Below, in pieces: positions 22,990-35,541 of a stretch of 64,000 nt of DNA. The position numbers and the translations under genes were made by a program. Source of the DNA: Aspidiotus rigidus (Eukaryota; Arthropoda; Insecta; Hemiptera; Diaspididae). The notes beneath the pieces are model-generated. The model made no database searches. It saw nothing but the letters and a program-made list of their open reading frames with translations, and had not been told where the DNA came from. The DNA lies in the NCBI GenBank assembly GCA_035079385.1, contig JAVHKY010000054.1, positions 5,557,501 through 5,621,500 on the forward strand, written 5' to 3'. Every line of letters begins with the position of its first letter. The stretch's first letter is position 1.

Positions 22990-23420
22990 CTGAAGAATTT
23001 TTTCCTGTACAACCTATTTTTCTACCTGAACAAGTTGCTGGACCACAGAGAATTTGAAGAAAGACAAGTGGACCAATTCCTTTTCGAAACAAATGCGATG
23101 AATGGGTGCATCAAATTCACAGTAGAAAATGACAATGACACCATCAACTACTTGAACCTAAGGTTCACCTTAGAGAGCGACAGGATAGAGTAGAAAATTT
23201 ATAGGACGCCTACGCACATCGACACTACCATCCCAAACGACTCCTACCACCACCCGAGGCGCAAGTTCGCGATGATTCAGAACTACCGCTACCAAGCAAA
23301 CTTCTTCCTGAAGAAAAGTGAAGAGAAGAGGAGAGAAATTGAAATAGTAAAGCAGATCGCAAAAACTGCATGGAGAGAAGAAAACTCAGGAAGTAGATGG
23401 AGATTATAAAGGTAAAAAGG
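22990..23420 (+). pseudogene. Divergent Penelope-like RT remnant
   Basis: In one frame, interrupted by a TAG near 23193, the translation gives LNKLLDHREFEE, then IKFTVENDNDTINYLNLRF, then KIYRTPTHIDTTIPNDSYHH and RRKFAMIQNYR. This is the region after the catalytic box of PLE reverse transcriptases (IKFT-E-...-FLDL, then F-IYRKPTHTDTTI...S.HP...K.A). It differs strongly from the 4487 PLE, so it is a separate lineage. No GIY-YIG domain is visible downstream; from 23420 to 23740 the sequence looks like its 3' flank. Inactive. Confidence 0.75.
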
Positions 23421-23792
23421 AGAAAACCCAGCCAGCCCTTTGAAAAATGTAGCCATGTTTGACAGAGACAGATCATTCAGCGTGGTGATTGGACAAGATT
23501 TGAAGAACATGACCGTACAATAGGACGACGGTAAGCCTAGTAGCCAATAGAAACGCAACACGTGGGCAAATGAACCAATCACAACGCAGTGTTTTTGTAG
23601 CCAATCCGATCACAGTTTCAGACTATAAAGAATGATGTGGTCCTCAGTAGAGCGATACAACTGATAATGTGGTAACTTCCGAAAGTAGTACCCTTGTAGT
23701 CTAACCAATAAAGTTGAATTATACCCTTAAGATCTTTTAATTTTCAGTGCGCTACTTACATTTGATAGCACTCGATATGAGTACCGATGATA

Positions 23793-26735
23793 GTTTTTTT
23801 TTTTTTCTATTTTACAAGCTTTGAAGCTACTCTGGGACTATTAGCTTGACAAAGGTTTATTTGAAAGACGGATACTATCACAGTCATGGTTAAATGAGGG
23901 AGAAGATATCGGATGCGGTAAGATATTGTATTAGTTGATCTGTAAGTGTAGTGTCGTTAACTGTTAATGCCTCTTTTCTGGAATGAGGAATATTGTGAGT
24001 GTTTCGTAAGGTTGTTAGTACGGGGCATGTAAAAATGTGGTTAACGTTAATTTTGTTGAGGTGGCATTTGCGGCATTCTGGTGGTTCATAGTTGTTTAAA
24101 AAAAGATATGAGTGGGAGAGTCGTGTATGTCCAATTTGGAGGCGTATAAGAACGGAAGTTTCTTTTCTTGATGGTCTGTTGGGAGTGTTTTGTAGGGGAT
24201 CGATTTTGATGGGGAGAAGTTTGTTATTGGTTTGATTAGACCAGAAAAGGGACAATTTTTTGAGTATATGAGCGCGATAGTTATTTTTATTATCGGATGA
24301 TGGAATTTGCCATTTGACGAGTGTTATTTTGTTGAAATGTGTTGACTGTTTTGCTTCGTTGTCTACTATGTCACTTTGCGATAGTCCAATGTGCGCAGGG
24401 ATCCAGATTAGTGTGACAGATGATTAGGTTTGCGTTATTGTGTGAATGATGGTGTGGATTCGTTGAATAATTGGATTGTTCGAAAAAATGTTTTGTACAC
24501 CCAAAAAGGACGACAGTGAATCAGTGACTATAAGGTATTGATTGTTCTGAGTGAGAGGAGATATTTCTTGTAGACATCTGAGGATAGCGAAGAGTTCGGC
24601 TGTGAAGACAGATGCACTGTCACAGATGCGGAATTTGAATATTGAACGGTCGATCGAAAAGGCAAAGCCGGTCTTGTTGTTGAGTCGTGAGCCGTCAGTG
24701 AAGCAGTGAGTGTGTGATTGGTAATTGTTTAAGAGGTTTTGTGTTTCTTGTTTGAGTGTATTTTTTGAGGTAGATGAGGGAAATTTAGTAAGTTCGTCGT
24801 TGTAATGGGGTGAATTTAGTGCCCATGGTGGAGTGGAGTTGAAGATGGGAAGCAGAGGGTTAAATACGAATTTTCGTTCGTGTACGCGTTGTAAGTTGAG
24901 TTTGATAAGTTTACTAGAGTTCTGGGAGAATTTTTGATAGTTGGTAGGAAGAAAAAAGTGGTCACATGTGGGAGAATTTTTATTATCAGATGTATTAGCT
25001 AAAAATGAGTTTGTTAGGATCTGTCGGCGGTATTCCAGAGGGGGTTCGTCTGCCTCAGCACATAAGCTGAGGCTAGGGCTAGCTCTGAAAGCGCCTAGGA
25101 CTAGGCGAAGTGACGCGTTTTGAATTTATTTTAATGTGGAAAGGATAGATTTCTTGGCTAGTCCATAGATTGGGGCTCCATAATCCAGTTGTGATCGGAT
25201 GAGGCTTCAGTATAGTTGCAAAAGAATTTTGTTATTGCATCCTGTGCTGGGATGTGCGAGGTATTTGAGGACGTTGGGTGTACGATTGCATTTGCCTTTG
25301 AAGTATTTTATGTGTGGTGTCCATGTCTGAGTCTGGTCGAATTTTACGCCAAGGAATTTAGTATTGTTTTTGGTGAGGATTGTGTTCCGTTTAATTTGAG
25401 TGGGGGGATAGTTGGTATAGGTTTTCTGTATCGGAATATGATTAGGTATGTTTTATTCGCCGAGAGACGGAAGCCGTTTTTGGATGCCCATTGAGTTAGA
25501 TTATCGAGGTTTTCCTGAAGTAGGCGGTGTGCTCGGCTGCGGGTAAGTCAGACTTGATAGATATGCTATAGTCGTCTGCGTAGAGTTTTTGGGTTAAGGG
25601 GAATTGTATGTTAACAGGGAACCTGTTTTATGGGGGGCTATTTGAGAAATGTGGCGTGCGCCGTGCGCCGTCCAGCGAAAAACTTAGAAAAATTTCGACT
25701 CTCGAGAATATATGATAGGAGGGGGACTTGGAAAAATTTCGACTCTCGAGCTATATATGATAGGGGACAAATTTTCCCAAGTCTCCCTCCTATCATCAAT
25801 AGCTCGAGATTTGAGAAAAACTTGGACTTTCAAACTACATTATACTAGGCTTATTTTACGTCTAGGCCTTCTTTATACTAGCTTTATCTAGGTCTAGGCT
25901 TCCTTGAATTTTCAATACCAAATCCTATTTGACTCATAAAACAGGTTCCCTGCGTTCCTCGTTTAACTTCGTTAATGAAGCCGTCGTTTTTTTAGTTATA
26001 TCATTTATTGCGACCATGAAGAGGAAGACGCTGAATACTGATCCTTGCGAGACACCGTTTTGTATTGTGTGAGGGGATGAGGTCTTATCATGGATTCTCA
26101 CTGTTATGAATCTGTTTTCGAGGAATGTTTTGAGGATGTTAGGGAGGTTACCACGTAGACCGTGGTTGAATAATTTGTTATTAATGAGATGTCTCCAGAC
26201 TCGGGGGAAAGCTTGTTCGAGGTCGAAGAAGACTGTGTACGGATAGGCTTGCGTCTTGTATGCAGTATTGTAAGTCAGCTAGGGTATGTTGGGTGTTTCT
26301 TTTCTTACGTGAGCCGAACTGATATTCAAAGATGAGGTTATTAGATTCGAGGTACCATGTAAGTCTTTTGTTAAGAATTTTTTCGAATATTTTTCCGAGT
26401 ACACTTGTTAGAGCTAAAGGGCGGTAGGAGCAGGCCAAAAGTGGGTCGGATCCTGGTTTAAGTAGTGGGATGATGATGGCTAGTTTCCACTGTGGGGATA
26501 TTGACCTTGTTTGAAAATTTGGTTGTATAATTTAAGGAGATAGTTTATGGAATTTTCGTGTAGGTTTTTGAGCATGAATGGATTTATTCTGTCAGGGCCT
26601 GGTGATGAATTTTTTAAGTCTGCCCTGATGGCGGTGTTCAGTTCGAGAAGAGTTATGGGTAGATTGTAAGGAGTGTTTGTGTTTTCAGTGGAGAAGTTGA
26701 TTGGAGAGGATAGTAATTGTAGTTCAAAAAGCAGA
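23793..26735 (-). pseudogene. LINE retrotransposon (I/Jockey-like, with RNase H), antisense, interrupted
   Basis: On the minus strand the order is RT, RNase H, C-terminal region, poly(A). RT begins near 26735 (LKNSSPGPDRINPFMLKNL), continues with YRPLALTSVLGKIFEKILNK and YQFGSRKKRNTQHTLAD, and reaches LYADDYSIS near 25570-25600. RNase H (about 24390-24710) shows CFTDGSR, SVFTAELFAI and IVTDSLSSF, holding the acidic catalytic residues. The C-terminus has RLQIGHTRLSHSY and a C-x2-C-x-H-like HIFTCPVL stretch, ending at about 23890. An A-run (T-run on plus, 23793-23806) marks the 3' end. RT followed by RNase H points to the I group. No APE endonuclease: the copy is 5'-truncated. It has frameshifts and a TTAA insertion at 25615-25971. 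Confidence 0.85.
25615..25971 (+). mobile_element. 357-bp TTAA-flanked element inside the LINE RT
   Basis: TTAA lies on both sides (25611-25614, 25972-25975). Left end CAGGGAACCTGTTTTATGGG; right end ATAAAACAGGTTCCCTG followed by 19 extra bases (CGTTCCTCGTTTAACTTCG) before TTAA. Removing the element and one TTAA restores an open LINE frame just upstream of its YADD box (DGFINIQFPLTQKLYADDY), which confirms the boundaries. Inside: a GCCGTGCGCCGTCC simple repeat, two minisatellite units (GACTTGGAAAAATTTCGACTC) and TAGGCCT-like motifs. No coding capacity. Confidence 0.85.
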
Positions 26736-29391
26736 AGAAAACGATGCAAATACTTGCACACAACTTTTAAATCGCCCAAAAATATCCTCCTTCGGCGTAT
26801 CCTTTGTCGAATTTGATTCCAGAAAAATGAACGATCATCGAAGGAGGGAATTTCTAGCACACTTTCACCGTTGGTAAAACGAATTAATTTTTATAGCCCT
26901 CTCCCAACCGCAATATACTTCCGCTCGTTAAGGTAGCGATGAAGTCAACCTGTTGTTCTCGATTTGCATATTTAAGAAGAAGACGACAACTGCAGCAGCA
27001 AAACGACCGAAATAAACGTCCGGATTACGGCGTAGGAAATAAGCTCGGTCTTTATTACGATCATCATTTCATGCCAACAATGATGACTAGTTAATGAGTG
27101 AAAGCTTATGAAGAATAAGTGAACGAAGACTAAGAATGTCTCATCTTATAGGTAAGGTAAGAGACTATCAACTTGTAGTTGTAACGACGCGGAAATTGAA
27201 ATTCACGATATTCGCGACAAGTGTTCGGGAAATCTGTTCGAAAATCTTCGTAGTACGTAGTCTAATTTACCATTAACGTTAAACGTAGAAAGGCGACGTG
27301 ATGACGTTCTTGGCGCTGTAGCGCGCACAATATTAACTGCTATACACTGAATATTAGAATGTAATTTTCCGCATATACGAAAACACAGTCGAAAACGGAT
27401 GTAATCACGAGAAGGTTACTCTGATAATGGGGTTCTTTAGTAATCTACAATATTAAAAGATTTTATGTACACGTATATTGCACTCGTGTATTGTAGTATA
27501 CGCTGCTTGATTTGCACCTATTCTCCACCCCTTCAGCTATTATAGTCGTCTGGAATTGTCTCGAAAATATATCAATATACACAAACGAACTGAAATTAGT
27601 TCTAGGAAAATGCGATTTCATCGCATGCATTATTTATATTTCAATATGTCACTGCCCCAATACCTTCTGTACCATGTATGTACTTGATTAGATTTTGTAA
27701 TAGCGTATCTAGCTACCTGGTGGAAATACGATTGAAATCGTCTATGAATAAACGTCGTAAATGAAATGCACATTACTATTAATGGACCGTACTTTGCACG
27801 TGAAAAATAGTGCTATAAAATTTAGTTCTTCGTCTATTCATTTCGGTCAATATCCGCGATGTGGTCTCCGGTCAAAGATTCCTGTTTTTGGTACAAATAT
27901 TTCTCCTGTCTATTCGATTACAAAATATAAACCTGCAGTGCGGAGGTTTATATAACTGGGATTCATCAATTGGTGGAGGATCGAGTGCAGTTTGAGTGTT
28001 TTAATAGTCAGTAACGACCTATCTCAAAAGCCAACCACCGGGATCGCTTGAGTTGGAGGAGGCGAAATTGAACGTTATCCCGAAGTTTATGGATTGCTGA
28101 ACATTAGCGATTTCTATTCAGCAAAAAATTGTTCCTATAATTCCTGCTTTGGAATTGTTCTTCTTGAGAACCAATCTTCTGAAAGTTTATTCCTTGAGTT
28201 ACCTTGAACTATTTGGATTTGAATGGTGTCGTTATCATTTGTAGTGATATATTCTAATGAAAACTTGACCGAAGGGTATTTTTTAGATAAGAAGACCCCG
28301 GCCAGTCTTTACTTCGACCCCATGCATGTATACTCTCACATAACTCGTGACCCTACTGCCCGCAATGTATCACAGAACTATATTTATCAACCAATTGTGT
28401 TCATAATCGTCAACACCCGACTCTTCCCTGTAACACCTCCTTCGCCAAAAAATAAATTTATCTGCAGAAGATCATATCCCGTTACTGATCATTGACACTT
28501 TTCTACCCATCTGACTCTTCTCTTCGATCCACTATTCACTGAAGACCATTGCACGGACATATGAAAAATATCTTTGGACAGGCCTTGAGATCTACAGCAT
28601 CATTAATTCATTTTTGGGTAAGGCAAATCCGACAGAGCGATTTTGCAGCAACAAATGCTGCTCACTCAGACTAGCTCAGAGCTCGATGGTCCAAACACAG
28701 AATGAGGAAGTGATTCTCTTCACATTTCGGTCATTTGATAGAATCCTTCGGTTTTGTGGGTTTTTTAACACGCCTCATGACTGTCTTACAAAGACTCGTC
28801 TTCCACCAACAGGATTTGGCCGGGATGGAGCTGAGTGGCTGAGTGTGAGCGAGGGGCACTCCCGGCTCACTCTAAAGCTCCGTATTCTTGTTCGATGAAC
28901 GCATAACAATTTTTTGAACAGTGTTTTATTCCTTTATCGTCTCTCTTAGAATAAACGCACTGCGGGAGAAACTCGACGTTGTGACGGCCAACATTTCATG
29001 TGCGTCTACCCTCAGCTTTTTCAGAGGCGATTGGAGACCAGAAACATACGTATTAACGATGTTGTATTAAGAGGACAATCAACGACAATTTTTCGTCACT
29101 TGCACTCATAAGGAATGCAAAATGCGTATGAGGGATAAGGCAGTTAAAATAGAATCACGTACATCGCGGCTCTCGATGCAGTCAAGATTGTAGACCTATA
29201 GTGGAGTTGAGGCCATACCATTGACTATTTAGTTGCTACGTATCATCTTCTCTTTGCCGGATAAAAAAGAAAAACGAAAGCATGTCACGGTATGCGACAA
29301 AGTTAGGATGTAGTCCAGATGGCGTCATCGCGAGGTATATCTTCTTCACAAATCTCTTCTCCCTTAATGTGGCTCCAAGTTTTTATGTATT
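26736..29391. other. Unique non-coding stretch, one tRNA-like patch
   Basis: No exon or transposon is recognised across 26740-28790. At about 28822-28900 the sequence GCCGGGATGGAGCTGAGTGG..GTTCGATGAAC loosely resembles a tRNA-Leu/Ser type A and B box pair, perhaps a SINE head, but the stems do not pair well. The remainder is unassigned. Confidence 0.4.
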
Positions 29392-29396
29392 TTTTA

Positions 29397-29612
29397 GCGG
29401 GGAACCCGCTATCCCTTTTGTCGGGGGTACTTCCAGAAATTCTTCGTCCGCGAGCGCGAGCGAGGTTGATGACGTCACGGAGAGGGAAGGGGACTTAGAA
29501 AAATTCTTACCTCCGAGCTATATATGAAAGGAGGGGGACTTGGGAAAATTTCGACTTTCGAGCTGTATATGACAGGAGGGGGATTTAGAAAAATTCCTAC
29601 CTCCGAGCTATA
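29397..29612 (+). repeat. AGCGGG-type repeat, left part (split by insertion)
   Basis: AGCGGGGAACCCGCTATCC, GGGGGTACTTCCAGAAATT, GCGAGCGCGAGCGAGGTTGATGACGTCACGG match 9475-9560 closely. Three minisatellite units follow. The last, CCGAGCTA|TA, is cut by the element at 29613 and resumes at 32672 as TATATGATAGGAGG. This unit structure continues to about 33000. Confidence 0.7.
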
Positions 29613-29839
29613 CAGGGTGGGGCAGAAAGATGTTACCAGTTAAATGGGAGTTCGCGTTAAATCTGTCGTAGTGCGAAAACGCAAAACGTTAGACATATAG
29701 TTTAAATGTACGAATTTTGTATCTCAATTTTATCTTTAATTTGAGCCATATCCGAAGTTCCTACGACTTTTCTGAGCCGAGTTGTGGACCAAAATGTGTC
29801 GAAATTTCACAGCGGGGGTTCCCAAAGTTGTGAATTATT

Positions 29840-30260
29840 GAAAGACAATTTTCCTATTGATAGAATCGCCTAATCTCCAGGTAAAATTTAGCGCTGAATC
29901 TGAATAAAATTGTTAAAAAATTCTGCGAAGCACCAAAATGGGTTTATGGGCCCAAAAATGGTCAAAATTTCCCCAAAATGATAAAATCGCCTAATCGTCA
30001 AAGTGTTCCCCGATCCTGGAGTAAAATTGAGCGCTGAATTTAAATAAAATTGTTAAAAAATTTTGCGAAGCACCAAAATGGGTTTATGGGCCCAAAGAGG
30101 GTCAAAATTTCCCCAAAATGATAAAATCGCCTAATCTTCGACGTTTTTCTCGATTCTGAGATAAAATTTAGCGCTAAAGCTGAATAAAATTGTTGAAAAA
30201 TTCTGCGAAACACCAAAATGGGTTTATGGGCCTAAAAACGATCACAATTTTACCAATTTG
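29840..30260 (-). repeat. Left array: three 140-bp units
   Basis: CACCAAAATGGGTTTATGGG starts at 29931, 30071 and 30211, exactly 140 bp apart. Each unit is the reverse complement of the units at 31231-32340 (GGGCCCAT..ACCCATTT..GTGCTTC). Divergence between these units is higher than within the right array. Confidence 0.85.
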
Positions 30261-30479
30261 GAAAATCTTTTAGTCTTTAAATTTAATTTGGTTCTCATAG
30301 AAATCGAGCTTCACGAGAACAAAGGTTGGTCGCGGGTGGGAAAAAGTGCGAAAACTCTCGTTGTTTCATGTAAAGGAAGGTATGATACCGCGAATTTGGT
30401 CTTGCTTGAGATGAGATATCAGCTACTGTTCAGTATTTGATTGTGGCAGACAAATGCCCGGAATTGCTCGGGGCTTCAC

Positions 30480-31225
30480 CCCGCTGAAGGGAATGATGTC
30501 CTTAAGATTGTCTTCTGTTACGAGCTTGCGGTGAGAGAACGGATAGAGCCCCCTTTTTCATAGAGACGGGCAAATTTACAAAAAATCCCGTTGTTTTAGA
30601 CACAGGAGGTAAGGTTACCATGAAGCCTGTTTTCGGTCCTGTTCAATAGAGGCGGATAAATCCGAAAAATTTCCCGTGGAGACCCGCGAAGTACGGAAGG
30701 GTACTAGGAACATTGTTGTCCGCCATGAGATAGCGGTGAGAGACCAGTTGGAGCCCTGTGTTTGATCTAATTGGGTGAGTACGTGAACACTCTCGTTGTT
30801 TCAGGCAATGGTGGAAAATATACCGCGAAGATCGCGTTCCAGTGTGACCTCGCAAGGAGAGAACTGTAACAGCCCCGTTTTATCTAAGTGGGTGAATTCA
30901 AGAAAATTCTCGTTTCCACAGCCAGTGCAGGGAAGAATATCCCGAGGCCGTTGTCCGTCAAGCTTGCCGTGGGAGAAAAATCAAGGCCCTGTGTTCGATG
31001 AGGCAGTGGATGCGAGAAAATTCTCGTACGTTTGCGCGAGGGAGGAAATGATACTGTCAAGCTCGTCTTTTGTCATGAGCTCGCGGTGAGAGAACGATCA
31101 TAGCCCTGTGTTTGACAGAGGCGGGTGGATGCGAGAAAATTTTTGTACGTTCGCGCGAGGAAGGGAATGATACTGTCAAGCTCGTTTTTTGTCATGAGCT
31201 CACGGTGAAAGAACGATCAACGATT
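30480..31225 (+). repeat. Central array of ~117-bp units
   Basis: The motif GCGGTGAGAGAACGAT and its variants recur near 30530, 30734, 30853, 30969, 31085 and 31203, with spacing of about 116-119 bp in the later units. Each also has GCCCTGTGTTTGA, a GAGGCGGGTGGA-like part and GAAAATTCTCGT. The open frames in it are repeat by-products. Confidence 0.8.
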
Positions 31226-31230
31226 TTTTT

Positions 31231-32340
31231 TCGGACTCAGCGCGAAATTCCACTTAAAACTCGATTTACAATTCAAAAGTTTGAACGATTTTCCAGCTTG
31301 GGAAAATTTTGACCCTTTTTGGGCCCATTAACCCATTTCGGTGCTTCAATGAATTTTTTAAACATTTTTTTTGGACTCAGCGCGAAATTCCACATAAAAA
31401 TCGATTTACAATTCAAAAGTTTGAACGATTTTCTAACTTGGGGAAATTTTGACCCTTTTTGGGTCCATTAACCCATTTTGGTACTTCGAAGAATTTTTTA
31501 AACATTTTTTTCGGACTCAGCGCGAAATTCCACTTAAAAATCGATTTACAATTCAAGAGCTTGAATGATTTTCCACCTTTGGGAAATGTTGACCCTTTTT
31601 GGGCCCATCAACCCATTTCAGTGCTTCAAAGAATTTTTTAAATATCTTTTTCGGACTCAGCGCGAAATTCCACTTAAAAATCGATTTACAATTCAAGAGT
31701 TTGAACAATTTTCCACCTTGGAGAAATTTTGACCCTTTTTGGGCCCATTAACCCATTTCGATGCTTCGAAGAATTTTTTAAACATTTTTTTCGGACTCAG
31801 CGCGAAATTCCACTTGAAAATCGACTTACAATTCAAAAGTTTGAACGATTTTCCACCTTGGGGAAATTTCGACCCTTTTTGGGCCCATTAACCCATTTCG
31901 GTGCTTCGAAGAATTTTTTAAACATTTTTTTCGGACTCAGCGCGAAATTCCACTTAAAAATCGATTTACAATTCAAGAGCTTGAATGATTTTCCACCTTT
32001 GGGAAATGTTGACCCTTTTTGGGCCCATCAACCCATTTCGGTGCTTCAAAGAATTTTTTAAATATCTTTTTCGGACTCAGCGCGAAATTCCACTTAAAAA
32101 TCGATTTACAATTCAAGAGTTTGAACAATTTTCCACCTTGGAGAAATTTTGACCCTTTTTGGGCCCATTAACTCATTTCGATGCTTCGAAGAATTTTTTA
32201 AACATTTTTTTCGGACTCAGCGCGAAATTCCACTTGAAAATCGATTTACAATTCAAAAGTTTGAACAATTTTCCAGCTTGGGGAAATTTTGACCCTTTTT
32301 GGCCCCATTGACCCATTTTGGTGCTTCTTAGGGTTTTGTT
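31231..32340 (+). repeat. Right array: eight 140-bp units with a 420-bp higher order
   Basis: TCGGACTCAGCGCGAAATTC starts at 31231, 31371, 31511, 31651, 31791, 31931, 32071 and 32211. Units 3-5 and 6-8 match each other better than their neighbours (shared TTTGGGAAATGTTGACCC and AAATATCTTTTTCGG variants at a distance of 420 bp), so a three-unit block was duplicated. The 110-codon frame 31729-32061 arises from the repeat and is not a gene. Confidence 0.95.
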
Positions 32341-32671
32341 ACAATTTTTTTCGTTTTCCCCGTCCAAATTCACTTAAGAAACAATAATTTAATTATTAAA
32401 ATTTTCGAAATTGAGTTCAATACTGTAAATTAATTAATTTTCGAGCCCTATTTTGGGAACCCTGACGATTTGATGAATTTCCGGCACATTTTGGTCCACA
32501 ACTCGGCTCAGAAAAGTCGTAGAAACTTCAGATATGGCTCAAATTAAAGATAAAATTGAGATACAAAATTCGTACATTCAAACTATACGTCTAACGTTTT
32601 GCGTTTCCGCACTACGACAGATTTAACGCAATACTCCCATTCAACTGGTAACATCTTTCTGCCCCACTCTG

Positions 32672-33000
32672 TATATGATAGGAGGGGGACTTGGAAAAAT
32701 TTCGACCCTCTAGCCATATATGATAGGAAGGGGACTTGGAAAAATTCCTACCTGAGGGAGACTTAGAAAAATTTCGACCCTCTAGCCATATATGCTAGGA
32801 AGGGGACTTGGAAAAATTCTGACCTCCGAGCTATATGACAGGAGGGGGATTTAAAAAAATTCCTACCTCCATGATAGGAGGAGGACTTGGAAAAATTTTG
32901 ACCATCTAGCCATATATGATAGGAGAAGGACTTGGAAAATTCCGACCTCCAAGCTATATATGATAGGAGGGGGACTTGGAAAGACGACGGCTTCCTTGAA
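32672..33000 (+). repeat. Minisatellite continuation of the AGCGGG-type repeat
   Basis: Seven or so imperfect units of GGAGGGGGACTTGGAAAAATT followed by CCGACCTCCGAGCTATATATGATA. It is the continuation of the repeat cut at 29612. Confidence 0.75.
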
Positions 33001-35541
33001 ATTGCAGCGCGTTCAAGTTGTGGTTTCGTTCCAGGAGACATTTTGAGTATTTTGTGAAAGTAAGCTGTCAAAGGTATGAATGAATCGAATTAGGAGAAGA
33101 AGAGGAAATAAAATTATTCGCGATACATCAATTTCCGCTTCAGTTGATGTATGAATATGGGGCTCATAAGCGTAATCGTTCACTACCGTCCCTTCAGGTT
33201 GATGTGCAGTTGGACCGTCGCGTCAAGGTCGCAGCAAATTTCAAAGCGAGAATGAATGATAAGTTTTCATGAATAGAATCCGGGCCAGGTCTAGAGCCCT
33301 ACATCTATCCCTTCGAAATGGATTACCAAAGAAGAAAGCGGGAAATACTATAAATATGGTGGCTAGGTAGGTGTGTTTTGTTAGTAAGAAACAAACTTGC
33401 TAGCTCTAGGGGAAAAGGAGGTACGCAGAGTGAAAGTTTATTTACGAGAGAGAGAGATTTGGTGACAAATATCCCATCCTCACAGAACTGGTGAATCGGC
33501 TTTGAAATATCATACGATTCAGCATAATTTTCTTGCTGAAACAACCTCCCTTTCATCATCTACGAGAATTTTCCAGTTCCTCCCCCTCCTCAGAGAACGT
33601 GCACTGCGTATGTTCTCGTCTGACTTTTGGGACGTCATTAACGACCTTGACAAATTTCAAGGTCCGATCCTCTGTGGAGGGGACTTAGGGTTGACAATTT
33701 TTTAGTACTCGTATAACGACATTTTTCTTTACTCGCCAAAAATACAAGCTCACATTACGAGGATCTATAAAGCTTACACAATCATTCTACCAAGTTTCAA
33801 CTCCGTCAAGAAAATATACACGCGTACTCGATTCGTATAGTTGTATTAAAATATCAGACTGTTGCCGAGTCATGCCAAGCAGACGTCACGTATGCAATAA
33901 AAATTTTAGAAACGTCTTCACTATATACATGGAACAAACTTCTTATGAGAAATAAAAAATATTAAGGCCGAGTCGTTAATTTGAAATACCCACTCGTAGT
34001 ACAACGATGAGCAAAATCGTGTAAATGTTAGCGTTGTGAAGTCGGTACTCGTGTTCCCCATAAATGTGAATTCCGAGCTTTTCCGAGCTTGCACACAACT
34101 CTTTCTGCAACGTTTTAACGCGTTGCCCATTCATAGACGTATGGAATATTAAAATTGTATGAATACAGCCTCACGCTTTGGCATTTTCAGTTGAACGTTA
34201 AAAAATTGAACTATTCGTATAATGGCATGTAACTGATGTTGAAGAAGAAGATAGCAAACGTATATTATATTTTCCTATACTGTATACGATATACTTTCTT
34301 CTTTTCTTTTTCTCCTGTAGACAAGAAACTGAAAGCTTTCATATTGGATCTGTCTCTTTTAGTTTTTCGTATACGCTTATGATACTGAATGCTTTTCTTA
34401 TTCCGCGTATATATTATTCTATTCGACTGTAGTATACATCGTCGTGTTCCTTTGCTTTCGTGAAAAATAAATGAACGTGGTCTCGACGTGACTGGTAAAA
34501 GGTGCTCGATTAGCGCGCGATAACACTCGGCGTCTTCATTTTATGAAATTGGTGCGGCGCGTACACGTTTGTTATAATGTCGGAAATCTCCGCCAACAGC
34601 TGATCTAAAAAGAAGGATATTTCCTTCCCTCGTGAGCTCGTGCTCATATATACTCGATATTACGAGCGTGGATAGTTAAATAAACGAAAGCAACCAGAAT
34701 GAATCGTTATGGCGGGTAATAACGAGGCGACACAAAGTGGCGCGAGGATAAGCTAATCTCGGAGGCCTCCACTTCACATCGTTATCTCGTCGATATCGGC
34801 GACTAGGACGAGATTAAAAAGCGTGCGCGATAAAATCTCACACTCGCTGCTCGATCACGTAAAACTGCCTTTTTCTATATATTGTCGCGTTCGAATGATA
34901 GGCGTTCGTTTGTCTTCGTCTTCGGAAAAGAGAGAGGAAAAAAAAACATAATATCATATATTTTACTGGCACAACTTTTGGAATTAGTTTTTTCAGCGAA
35001 AACTAGAACGTTATTCGCCGGAATTGTACGGGTAAAATGTATTCGAAAGGAAGAGAGAAAACAGTGCTCGCGATTGAAATACTGCATCGGGTGGAGAAAG
35101 GAGAAATGAAACGGGGGAGCGCAACTTCCTACGCGAAGGAATAAAATCGAGATTAATTCGCGGATAAAAATATAAAAGGGAAATGGTTCCTCGACTTTTA
35201 TTGAAAAACTTTAAAATACATATTTTTCCGAACGTTGCGTGCGTATATGCGTGCCTACGGAGGTGCAATATATCTGCAAGCAGCTACAAGAAGTATAACT
35301 TGTACGAGTACGATGTCGATTTACTGATAGCAATAATATCACGATGTGGATCCTTCACGCGAGCATTTTTGATATATTTTAATTCGAGGAGATTTACCCA
35401 TAATGTAGGTACATTTATAGGAGAACAAACAAATTCTTGATTATAATATAAATAATTTTTCGAAATTCGAATACGTGAAAGTGAATATTAAATCAGATTT
35501 TTATGGCACTGCTTTTCATAACGAAAAAAATATACAATTTT
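33001..35541. other. Unique non-coding stretch
   Basis: No gene or mobile element recognised. The sequence is mixed, with several GC-richer islands around 34500-35150 (ACGCGCGATAAC, GCGCGGCGTAC-like pieces) that could be regulatory but carry no definable site. Open frames are short and overlap on both strands. Confidence 0.4.

Larger units (their letters stand above)
29613..32671. mobile_element. 3.06-kb TA-flanked inverted-repeat element built of satellite arrays
   Basis: Terminal repeats of about 200 bp: left CAGGGTGGGGCAGAAAGATG, right (inverted) CAGAGTGGGGCAGAAAGATG, with strong matching through ACCAGTT, GCGTTAAATCTGTCGTAGTG, CCACAACTCGG(CT)CAGA. TA lies on both sides and deletion of the element with one TA rebuilds the minisatellite unit GAGCTATATATGATAGG. 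CAGGG-type ends and TA duplication are typical of Tc1/mariner. In place of a transposase it holds three copies of a 140-bp unit in one orientation (29840-30260), a ~117-bp array (30480-31225) and eight copies of the 140-bp unit in the other orientation (31231-32340). Confidence 0.85.

Noticed and set aside
28822..28900. tRNA-Leu/Ser-like sequence
   Set aside because: A and B box likeness is weak and stems do not pair; mentioned only as a patch in the surrounding stretch.
31729..32061. 110-codon frame with an internal repeated peptide
   Set aside because: It is a read-through of the 140-bp satellite; similar frames occur in neighbouring units.
31231..32340. CRISPR-like regular repeat
   Set aside because: Units are 140 bp, directly adjacent without unique spacers, and lie in a eukaryotic transposon.
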